Source of the DNA: Brevundimonas sp.
Lineage (GTDB): Bacteria; Pseudomonadota; Alphaproteobacteria; Caulobacterales; Caulobacteraceae
Direction of reading: 5' to 3'
DNA length: 8,881 bases
Assembly: GCA_031119155.1 (NCBI GenBank)
Contig: JAVHYH010000136.1
Location: forward strand, 1-8,881
A model generated the notes under the pieces. It ran no database searches and was not told where the DNA came from. It saw only the letters and a program-made list of their open reading frames with translations. This document shows positions 1 through 5,884 of the stretch, piece after piece. How positions within the stretch are numbered: position 1 is the stretch's first letter; the number at the start of each line of letters is the position of its first letter. The position numbers were made by a program, and so were the translations under genes.

Positions 1-1
1 C

Positions 2-3000
2 GACGCGGCCTTCTACGAGGAGCGGGTCGCCGCCAGCCTGTCCAGGGTTGTCTTCGATCATGTCTTCCCGAGCCTGGCCCGCGCCTTGGCCGAGTCCGCG
101 CCCGAAGCCTCTTTGGATGACGTGCGGGATGCGACCCTGATCCTTCTATACCGGCTGCTTTTCCTTCTCTACGCCGAAGACCGAGACCTGCTGCCGGTCA
201 ACGACGACCGGTATGACGATTATGCCCTTCGGCCCGTCCGCCTCGACATCGGCGAGCGCGTAACCAACGGCGACACCTTCTCATCAACCGCCGCCAAGGT
301 GTGGGGCCACATTTCAGACCTGTCGCGGATCGTCGACAAGGGCGACGCCTCGGTCGGCATACCGCCCTACAACGGCGGCCTGTTCGCGACATCGGGCACA
401 ACGCTGCTTACGAGCGCGCGCATCCCTGACAGCGTCATGGCCCCAGCCTTGGATGCCCTGTCCTTTGAGCGCTCTACCGGCCAACGCCGATACATCAACT
501 ACCGCGACCTGTCCGTCCAACAGTTGGGCTCGATCTACGAACGCCTGCTCGAGTTTGAGATCGTTCGGGAAGGTCTGGTCGGCGAAGCGGGACACCTGAC
601 TGTTCGACCCAACCTGTTTGCCCGCAAGAACTCGGGCAGCTACTACACGCCGGACGAACTGGTCGGACTGATCCTGGACGAGACGCTGGAGCCGCTCGTG
701 GAGGAGCGCCTCAAGGCGTTCCGTGCGGCGCTCACCGCCTCGTCGGAGAATGACGACGAAAGTGTCAGAAGGCGCGCACTAAAGGACGTCGATGCCGCTG
801 AGTCCATCTTGTCCTTGCGCGTCTGCGACCCGGCGATGGGTTCGGGGCATTTCTTGGTCAGCCTAGTCGATACCATCGCCGACCACGTCCTGGAGGCCAT
901 GGCCGAGGCCGCCGCCTCGGGCGAGGACATCGGTTACGTCTCCCCGCTCGCGGAGAAGATCGACGACATCCGCGCCACCATCCTGAAGAACGCCAAGGCC
1001 GCCGGCTGGGCGATCGACGAGGCGCAACTGGATGACCGCCATATCGTCCGGCGCATGGTGCTGAAGCGTTGCGTCTATGGTGTCGATAAGAATCCAATGG
1101 CGGTCGAACTGGCGAAGGTGGCCCTGTGGCTCCATACCTTCACAGTCGGCGCGCCCCTGTCATTCATCGACCACCACCTGCACGCCGGCGACAGTCTGTT
1201 CGGCCTGTGGGTGCGCGACGCGATCGACAAGGCCCACGGTTTCGGCGCTCCACTGTTCTACGACGAGGCCCTGAAAAACGCCCAGCGTCAGGCGCTGGCA
1301 ATGAAGACGATCGAGATGGCCACGGACGCCGAGATCGCCGAGGCTCACCGATCCGCCGCCATGTGGACCGACGTGGAGGCTCAGGTCGGCCCTTTGGACA
1401 GCTTCGTCAGTTTCATGCACGCCTTGAACTGGCTGAACCTGAACCGGTCGGAAAAGGGCTTGATCCGCCTGTGGCTGGATGGACAGTTCGGTGACGCCTT
1501 GGTCATCGCACGCGGTCGTGCCGAGCCCGAGCGGCGGCGATCGAGGAAAGAAGACTTCGAGGCCTTCACCGACATCTGGCGTCGGGCTCGCGACCTGATC
1601 GCCGAAGAGCGGTTCCTGAACTGGCAGATCGCCTTCCCCGGCGTGTGGGACCGCTGGGACGACGAGGAACGGTATGGTGGCTTCGACGCCGTTGTCGGCA
1701 ACCCGCCATGGGACCGCTTCGAATTCGAGGAGGTGCCTTGGTTTGAGGCTCGCGATCGCTCGATCGCGTTGGAAACCAGCGGTGCGAAGCGGAAGACTCG
1801 GATCAAGGCGTTGCAAAAAGCGGAAGACCCGCTTTGGGCCGAGTATCGGCGTGCTTCAGAGCGCGTGCTCGCAGCTACCGGGGTGGCTCGGAAAGGAGAA
1901 ATCTATACCCGACTGAACACAGGCAAGCTGAACCTGTTCAAGCTGTTCGTCGAGCGAGCCCACATGCTGGCGAAGCCATCGGGCATGGTGGGCATGCTGA
2001 CACCGAGCGGCATCGCTTCGGACCTGTCTTCCAGCGCGTTCTTCAGGAGTGTTGCCACTGAAGGTCGGCTGAAGGCGCTCTTTGACTTCGAGAATCGTCG
2101 ACCGCGCTATGGGCTGGAGCCCTTCTTTCCCGATGTGGATACCCGGTTCAAATTCTGCGCCATGATCGCTAGCCCGGAGCGAACCTTCCCGGCGGCGCAA
2201 TGTGGTTTCTTCCTTCAAGCCGCCCGTGAGGTGCGTGACCCGGAACGGGCCTTCCCAATCACCGCCGCTGATTTCGGCGACGTGAACCCGAACACGGGAA
2301 CCGCACCCATATTTCGATCACGGCGCGACATGGCGCTGACCACGGCAATCTACAAGCGCCTGCCCGTGCTTGTAGACCGGTCCAACGGTGGGGCTCTTGC
2401 GGCTTGGCCCGTGCGCTACCAGCAGATGATCAATATGACATCCGACAGCCACCTTTTCCGCACACGCGATGAACTGGGGGAGCGCGAGGGTGCCTGGCCC
2501 CTGGGCGGTAATCGGTATCAATCAGCGACAGGCGAGTGGTTGCCGCTCTACGAAGGCAAGATGGTGCAGGCCTTCGACCACCGCGCGGCTAGCGTGGTGG
2601 TGAACGCCGCCAATCTTAACCGGCCAGCCCAACCCGTCTCGACGACGAGTGAGCAGCATGCCGACCCGGCTTGGTCACCTGATCCGCAGTTTTGGGTCCA
2701 AGCTTTGCCGGGTCTTGGCCAGTCTCCTTATCTTCTCGGCTTCAAAGACGTCACCGCTCCGACAAATGTCCGATCAATGATCGCAGCGATCATTCCTGGC
2801 GGTGCGGCGGGCAACACTCTGCCTTTGATCGAAATCGATTCTACGCCAGGCACACCTAACGCTGAAGATGCAGCTTTGCTGGCTGGCAATCTGAACTCCG
2901 CTTCCTACGATTTCGTCGCCCGCCAAAAGATTCAAGGACAGCACCTCAACTGGTTTATCGTTGAACAGCTACCCATCGTCCCACCGACCGCCTATGACCG

Positions 3001-3385
3001 AGCCTTCGGCCCCAAGACTGCTCGCGACATAGTCCGTGAAGCCGTCCTAGAGCTCAGCTACACCGCCCACGACTTGGCACCGTTCGCCCGCGATCTGGGT
3101 CATGTGGACGACGTTGGCGAGGTCTTGCCACCGTTCGTCTGGGACGAGGACCGGCGTCTGGTCCTGCGCGCCAAGCTGGATGCCCTCTACTTCATCCTCT
3201 ACGGCGTTTACGACGCTGCCGACCCGACCCATAGCCGCGATGACATCCGCTACATCTACTCGACCTTCCCCATCGTAGAGCGCGAAGAGACGGCCAAGTG
3301 GGGCCGCTACCGCAGCCGCGACCTCACGCTCGCTTGGATTAATGCCCTGCTGGCCGGAGCGCCGGACGCGGTGATCGCCGAATAA
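2..3385 (+). CDS. Large Eco57I/PglX/DrmMI-like DNA adenine-N6 methyltransferase, 5' end outside window
   Basis: Predicted S-adenosylmethionine-dependent DNA adenine methyltransferase. The frame is open from base 2 with no stop, and the first visible residues (DAAFYEERV...) already look like family sequence, so the gene is cut by the left edge and the TTG at 86 is not its start. At least 1127 residues are visible. Numbering from base 2: an LLYRLLFLLYAEDRDLLP block near 46-65, LGSIYERLLEFE 175-186, GSYYTP 212-217, SAM-binding motif I DPAMGSGHF 276-284, motif II with D362, catalytic motif IV NPPW 567-570 (the [DNS]PP[YFW] type of N6-adenine enzymes), then a long target-recognition-like half with LYEGKM at 849 and QGQHLNWF near 978. 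Such proteins occur as type IIG enzymes, BREX PglX and DISARM DrmMI. A nuclease or helicase cannot be judged because upstream is missing. Codon use has more A/T third positions than dnaA, suggesting transfer. No frameshift is seen. The exact system is uncertain. Confidence 0.9.
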   Translation, partial: DAAFYEERVAASLSRVVFDHVFPSLARALAESAPEASLDDVRDATLILLYRLLFLLYAEDRDLLPVNDDRYDDYALRPVRLDIGERVTNGDTFSSTAAKVWGHISDLSRIVDKGDASVGIPPYNGGLFATSGTTLLTSARIPDSVMAPALDALSFERSTGQRRYINYRDLSVQQLGSIYERLLEFEIVREGLVGEAGHLTVRPNLFARKNSGSYYTPDELVGLILDETLEPLVEERLKAFRAALTASSENDDESVRRRALKDVDAAESILSLRVCDPAMGSGHFLVSLVDTIADHVLEAMAEAAASGEDIGYVSPLAEKIDDIRATILKNAKAAGWAIDEAQLDDRHIVRRMVLKRCVYGVDKNPMAVELAKVALWLHTFTVGAPLSFIDHHLHAGDSLFGLWVRDAIDKAHGFGAPLFYDEALKNAQRQALAMKTIEMATDAEIAEAHRSAAMWTDVEAQVGPLDSFVSFMHALNWLNLNRSEKGLIRLWLDGQFGDALVIARGRAEPERRRSRKEDFEAFTDIWRRARDLIAEERFLNWQIAFPGVWDRWDDEERYGGFDAVVGNPPWDRFEFEEVPWFEARDRSIALETSGAKRKTRIKALQKAEDPLWAEYRRASERVLAATGVARKGEIYTRLNTGKLNLFKLFVERAHMLAKPSGMVGMLTPSGIASDLSSSAFFRSVATEGRLKALFDFENRRPRYGLEPFFPDVDTRFKFCAMIASPERTFPAAQCGFFLQAAREVRDPERAFPITAADFGDVNPNTGTAPIFRSRRDMALTTAIYKRLPVLVDRSNGGALAAWPVRYQQMINMTSDSHLFRTRDELGEREGAWPLGGNRYQSATGEWLPLYEGKMVQAFDHRAASVVVNAANLNRPAQPVSTTSEQHADPAWSPDPQFWVQALPGLGQSPYLLGFKDVTAPTNVRSMIAAIIPGGAAGNTLPLIEIDSTPGTPNAEDAALLAGNLNSASYDFVARQKIQGQHLNWFIVEQLPIVPPTAYDRAFGPKTARDIVREAVLELSYTAHDLAPFARDLGHVDDVGEVLPPFVWDEDRRLVLRAKLDALYFILYGVYDAADPTHSRDDIRYIYSTFPIVEREETAKWGRYRSRDLTLAWINALLAGAPDAVIAE

Positions 3386-3388
3386 TCC

Positions 3389-3399
3389 GAGTCAGACTC
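3389..3399. promoter_or_regulatory. Twin GANTC (CcrM-type) sites as an inverted pair, upstream of rpsT
   Basis: GAGTC and GACTC are separated by one A, giving an 11-bp near-palindrome 3 bases upstream of the proposed -35 of rpsT. GANTC is the CcrM methylation target in Alphaproteobacteria, and the cell-cycle regulator GcrA acts at promoters carrying it. The sites are certain; their function is inferred from position. Confidence 0.55.
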
Positions 3400-3402
3400 A
3401 GC

Positions 3403-3431
3403 TTGCTCCCTCCAACCCTTTCCGCTATATC
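3403..3431 (+). promoter_or_regulatory. Probable housekeeping promoter of rpsT
   Basis: TTGCTCC at 3403-3409 is followed after 14 bases by GCTATATC at 3424-3431. The second element fits the Caulobacter housekeeping sigma -10 pattern GCTANAWC at every position; the -35 keeps only TTG and the last base of TTGACGS. The spacing lies in the usual 10-14 range. Transcription would begin near 3437-3440, leaving a leader of about 60 bases before the S20 start codon. Confidence 0.65.
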
Positions 3432-3451
3432 CGCGCGCTCTTGAGATTTTC

Positions 3452-3482
3452 GCGCCGTGGACGTGTAGCTCCGCGGCGTTTT
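3452..3482 (+). terminator. Terminator-like hairpin in the rpsT leader (possible attenuator)
   Basis: CGCCGTGGA (3453-3461) pairs with TCCGCGGCG (3470-3478) over 9 pairs, one of them G-U, around an 8-base loop, and is followed directly by TTTT (3479-3482). This is intrinsic-terminator form, but it lies downstream of the rpsT promoter and only 6 bases before the GAAGG ribosome site. It could attenuate rpsT, bind S20, or stop read-through from the methyltransferase gene. The structure is seen; the role is inferred. Confidence 0.5.
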
Positions 3483-3501
3483 CCGTTCGAAGGTTTGACT
3501 G

Positions 3502-3771
3502 ATGGCCAACAATGCCGGCGCCAAGAAAGCGATCCGCAAGATCGCTGCCCGCACCGAAGTGAACAAGTCGCGCCGCACGCGCGTCCGCACCTTCCTGCGC
3601 AAGTTCCAGGAAGCCGTCACCGGTGGCGACGCCGGCGCGGCGAAGACCGCCTTCGTCGAGGCGCAGTCGGAACTGATGCGCGCCGTCTCGAAGGGCGTCG
3701 TTCACAAGAACACCGGCTCGCGCAAGGTGTCGCGCCTGGCCGCGCAGCTGAAGAAGATGTCGGCCGCCTGA
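3502..3771 (+). CDS. rpsT: 30S ribosomal protein S20
   Basis: 89 residues, the usual S20 length. S20 is a small, basic, all-helical protein that binds 16S rRNA in the 5' domain during assembly of the 30S body. The N-terminal MANNAGAKKAIRK, the basic run NKSRRTRVRTFLRKF and the C-terminal NTGSRKVSRLAAQLKK are diagnostic. The ATG has a good ribosome site, GAAGG at 3489-3493, 8 bases upstream. The gene appears monocistronic: it has its own promoter with a perfect -10, a hairpin leader, and a strong hairpin 57 bases after the stop. rpsT immediately before dnaA is the arrangement I remember from Caulobacter, so the large methyltransferase upstream, rather than rpsT, is the unexpected neighbour. 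E. coli S20 represses its own translation, so feedback through the leader hairpin is plausible but unproven here. Confidence 0.97.
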   Translation: MANNAGAKKAIRKIAARTEVNKSRRTRVRTFLRKFQEAVTGGDAGAAKTAFVEAQSELMRAVSKGVVHKNTGSRKVSRLAAQLKKMSAA

Positions 3772-3827
3772 TTTTCGGGCTGCGGACGGCCTTTCGTCAG
3801 GCTGTCACAGTAAATATCAGTGTTTTC

Positions 3828-3862
3828 AACGGCGAGGGCGCGCAAGCTCCCTCGCCGTTTGC
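3828..3862 (+). terminator. Intrinsic terminator after rpsT
   Basis: AACGGCGAGGG (3828-3838) and CCCTCGCCGTT (3849-3859) form a perfect 11-bp stem with a 10-base loop, 57 bases after the rpsT stop. The T tract is short (TTT at 3858-3860, partly inside the stem). It separates rpsT from dnaA transcription. Confidence 0.7.
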
Positions 3863-3911
3863 GCGTGTGCTGTTAACTGCCTTGACGCGAATTGGCGCTC
3901 GCCTCAGTGGC

Positions 3912-3925
3912 GAAATCCGGATTTC
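3912..3925. repeat. Perfect 14-bp palindrome in the rpsT-dnaA intergenic region
   Basis: GAAATCCGGATTTC equals its own reverse complement with no spacer. It lies between the rpsT terminator and the GANTC cluster before dnaA, about 66 bp upstream of the candidate dnaA -35. An operator for a dimeric regulator is possible. I do not recognise the motif. Confidence 0.45.
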
Positions 3926-3949
3926 CCAAGGCGGAGGCGGCACTTGCGG

Positions 3950-4019
3950 GAGTCAACAATTTTAACTGCAAATCTCGACTCGAATCAGCGTTGACCCGCC
4001 CTTCGCCGGGCGTAAGTTC
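3950..4019 (+). promoter_or_regulatory. Candidate dnaA promoter region with three GANTC sites
   Basis: GANTC sites lie at 3950-3954 (GAGTC), 3977-3981 (GACTC) and 3982-3986 (GAATC); the last two are back to back. Four bases later TTGACC (3991-3996) could be a -35, with a weak -10-like GTAAGTTC at 4012-4019, where only four of the defined positions of GCTANAWC agree. The complement of 3976-3982 reads CGAGTCG, fitting the preferred GcrA site YGAKTCG. In Caulobacter crescentus dnaA transcription depends on methylation of GANTC in its promoter, so the site cluster agrees with this being the dnaA control region. The exact start point is uncertain. Confidence 0.5.
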
Positions 4020-4235
4020 AAGGGGCTGACGCACTTCCATCCCCACACGGATGAAGACGGCGCGGAACCCTGTTCTGCACCGGCGTGAGCCGTCTGATCG
4101 AGAGAACGACCCCTATCCGGGCGGCCGCACCGCCGCACCGGGCAGGAGAAGTCGTCCCTGCATCAGCCGGTTCAGAAGGGCGTCGCGTGATGGATTTTTG
4201 CGGCGGGTGGCTGACCGATGATGGGGAGCGCGAGA
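4020..4235 (+). other. Long dnaA leader, no convincing gene
   Basis: About 210 bases separate the candidate promoter from the dnaA start. There is an 8-bp hairpin at 4034-4056 (CTTC+ATCC against GGAT+GAAG, with C4038 bulged and loop CCACAC). A GTG-started frame from 4085 runs into dnaA in another phase and has no protein character. A long structured leader would fit reported nutrient-dependent control of dnaA translation in Caulobacter, but nothing here proves it. Confidence 0.4.
4223..4228 (+). promoter_or_regulatory. Ribosome binding site deciding the dnaA start
   Basis: GGGGAG stands 7 bases before the ATG at 4236. The other in-frame ATGs are worse placed: 4218 and 4221 have only a GGGTGG further up, and 4245 has purines directly touching the codon. 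Confidence 0.5.
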
Positions 4236-5657
4236 ATGGCGGGGATGACGGATCCGGATCATATCTGGACCGAGGCGGCCGGACGGCTGCGCGGTGAGAT
4301 CGGCGAGGGGGCGTTCAGCTCCTATATCGCGCCGTCGGCCGTGCGCGTGGACGGCTCCGGTCAACTGATCCTGGTCACCCCGACCGCCTATGCCCGCGAC
4401 TGGGTGCGCAAGAACGCCCTGCGTCGCATGAACGAGCTGTGGCTGGGTCTCGACCCGCAGGCCCGTCGCCTGGACGTTCGCTGCCGCGCCGAGATGGGCT
4501 CGGTCGCCCCGGCCTCGCAGGTCGCCGCCGGCCGCGCCCCGACGGCCGCCGGCAATGTCGTGCAGATGCCGATGGCCACCGTGGCCCCCGTGGCCGACGG
4601 CGCCCGCGCCGTGCGCGCCGCCGGCCTGCAGGACCGCCTGACCTTCGACAGCTTCGTGGAAGGGCAGGGCAACGCCTTCGCCCTGGCCATCGCCCGCCAG
4701 GCCGCCGCCTGGGCCGACGGCCATTTCAACCCGATCTTCTTCTGCGGCCCCTACGGCTACGGCAAGACCCACCTGCTGAACGCCATCGCCTGGGAGGCCC
4801 AGCGCCTGCGTCCGGACGCCAAGGTCATCTATCTGACCGCCGAACGCTTCCTGTCGACCTTCGTGCGCGCCATGCAGGACCGCTCGACCGCCGCCTTCAA
4901 GGACAGCCTGCGCTCGGCCGACATGCTGCTGATCGACGACGTCCAGTTCGTCGGCGGCAAGGCCTCGACCCAGGAAGAGCTGCTGTCGACGCTGACCGCC
5001 CTCATCGAGGACGGCAAGAAGATCATCCTCTCGGCCGACAAGCCGCCGATGGCCCTGACCGAGGTCGAGCCGCGCCTGCGCAGCCACCTGGCCTCGGGCC
5101 TGACCTGCCCGGTCGAGCCGGCCGACCGCTCGCTCAAGCTGGCCGTGGCCCGCAACCGCATCGAGGCCCTGTCGAAGCTGGGCGTCGTCTCGGGCGAGGT
5201 CCGTCCCGACGTGCTGGAGCACCTGGTCGATCGCACCCCCGGCTCGATGCGTGAGCTGGAAGGCGCCGTGAACACCCTGGCCGCCGTCGCCGCCACCCGC
5301 CTGTCGGCCCTGACCGTCGATGAGGCCCAGGGCCTGCTCGGCTCGGCCCTGCGCGGCGGTCCGGAGCGTCGCATCACCGTCGACGAGATCCAGAAGACCG
5401 TCGCTGACCACTTCACTCTGAAACAGGCCGACCTGCTGTCGGAGCGCCGCACCCGTTCGGTCGCTCGCCCGCGCCAGATCGCCATGTATCTGTGCAAGCA
5501 GCACACGACCCGCTCCTATCCGGACATCGGCCGTCGCTTCGGCGGGCGCGACCACACCACGGTCCTGCACGGCGTCCGCAAGATCGAGGAGCTGATCGCC
5601 CAGGACGAACAGATCGCCCGCGACGTCGAGGCCCTGACGCGGAAGCTGCGCGGCTGA
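4236..5657 (+). CDS. dnaA: Chromosomal replication initiator DnaA
   Basis: ATP-dependent initiator that binds DnaA boxes, opens the origin and recruits DnaB helicase. 473 residues from ATG 4236 (479 if ATG 4218 is used). Domain I covers about residues 5-85 (IWTEAAGRLRGEIGEGAFSS), followed by a short Ala/Pro-rich domain II to about 125. The AAA+ domain has Walker A GPYGYGKT at 171-178, Walker B aspartates D234-D235, a box VII arginine R282 in RLRSHLASGL, and sensor II R339 in SMRELEGA. The DNA-binding domain ends with the DnaA signature GGRDHTTV at 436-443 and the terminal LTRKLRG shared with Caulobacter DnaA. All key residues are intact. Control is probably from the GANTC-rich region 3950-4019 through a long leader. 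The stop codon lies inside a GC-rich hairpin (5649-5672) that abuts a heptad repeat element. dnaN starts 227 bases later. The only real doubt is the exact start. Confidence 0.97.
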   Translation: MAGMTDPDHIWTEAAGRLRGEIGEGAFSSYIAPSAVRVDGSGQLILVTPTAYARDWVRKNALRRMNELWLGLDPQARRLDVRCRAEMGSVAPASQVAAGRAPTAAGNVVQMPMATVAPVADGARAVRAAGLQDRLTFDSFVEGQGNAFALAIARQAAAWADGHFNPIFFCGPYGYGKTHLLNAIAWEAQRLRPDAKVIYLTAERFLSTFVRAMQDRSTAAFKDSLRSADMLLIDDVQFVGGKASTQEELLSTLTALIEDGKKIILSADKPPMALTEVEPRLRSHLASGLTCPVEPADRSLKLAVARNRIEALSKLGVVSGEVRPDVLEHLVDRTPGSMRELEGAVNTLAAVAATRLSALTVDEAQGLLGSALRGGPERRITVDEIQKTVADHFTLKQADLLSERRTRSVARPRQIAMYLCKQHTTRSYPDIGRRFGGRDHTTVLHGVRKIEELIAQDEQIARDVEALTRKLRG

Positions 5658-5672
5658 GGCGGCCTCGCCGCG
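5649..5672 (+). terminator. GC-rich hairpin spanning the dnaA stop codon
   Basis: CGCGGC (5649-5654) pairs with GCCGCG (5667-5672), T5655 is bulged, and GAGG (5656-5659) pairs with CCTC (5663-5666) around loop CGG. The TGA stop is inside the structure. No T tract follows, so simple intrinsic termination is doubtful; it could act together with the adjoining repeat element. Confidence 0.35.
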
Positions 5673-5777
5673 TGATTGGTGATTGGTGAGTCGTGATTGG
5701 CGGCGGTCCGCTCGGGCGTCCGATTTGCGGATACCGGCGTTCATCCTGCCAATCACCAATCACTATCCACTAATCAC
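5672..5777. repeat. Heptad-built palindromic repeat element, copy 1 (dnaA-dnaN)
   Basis: The left arm (5672-5701) reads as four 7-base units: GTGATTG, GTGATTG, GTGAGTC, GTGATTG, then GC. The right arm (5748-5777), on the complement, reads GTGATTA, GTGGATA, GTGATTG, GTGATTG, then GC. The 30-base arms match at 24 positions as an inverted repeat around a 46-base GC-rich centre. The transcript could fold into one long hairpin. A second, inverted copy lies at 7580-7673. No coding potential is seen. It looks like a short dispersed intergenic repeat of REP or MITE kind. Confidence 0.85.
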
Positions 5778-5801
5778 TTTCCGCCCGGATGCTGGCCTGT
5801 G

Positions 5802-5867
5802 TTGCTCCATCCAGCCAATCCGCTAGTGTCCCTGTCCCATAGTTTACCGGCGGCTCTCGGTGAGTCG
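5802..5867 (+). promoter_or_regulatory. Possible dnaN promoter and GANTC site
   Basis: TTGCTC at 5802-5807 is followed after 14 bases by GCTAGTGT at 5822-5829, a partial match to GCTANAWC. TGAGTCG at 5861-5867 fits the GcrA-type site YGAKTCG exactly and lies 17 bases before the dnaN start. The promoter call is weak; the GANTC site is certain as sequence. Confidence 0.3.
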
Positions 5868-5884
5868 CCGCGGGGCGAGACGAT

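Noticed and set aside
86..88. TTG at 86 as the start of the methyltransferase gene
   Set aside because: The frame is open back to base 2 and the encoded upstream residues look like family sequence, so the gene continues beyond the left edge.
3463..3476. tRNA-like GTAGCTC stretch in the rpsT leader
   Set aside because: No acceptor, anticodon or T arms can be formed; it is part of the leader hairpin.
3441..3965. 174-codon plus-strand frame over rpsT
   Set aside because: It overlaps S20 in another phase, runs through the terminator, and is Arg-rich without family features.
4064..4076. LexA-like GAAC...GTTC
   Set aside because: Spacing is 3 bases, and alphaproteobacterial LexA uses direct GTTC-N7-GTTC, so this is not an SOS box.
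3772..4235. Replication origin in the rpsT-dnaA gap
   Set aside because: No good DnaA boxes and no long AT-rich unwinding segment are seen; in Caulobacter the origin lies elsewhere, near hemE.
4085..4297. GTG-started 70-codon frame in the dnaA leader
   Set aside because: It overlaps the dnaA start in another phase, has no clear ribosome site, and the composition is not protein-like.
4113..5759. 548-codon open frame on the minus strand
   Set aside because: It is the mirror of dnaA in very GC-rich DNA; the translation is low-complexity Gly/Gln/Arg/Ala with no recognisable domain.
5672..5777. CRISPR array or simple tandem repeat
   Set aside because: The units are 7 bases, contiguous, and arranged as inverted arms; there are no spacers.
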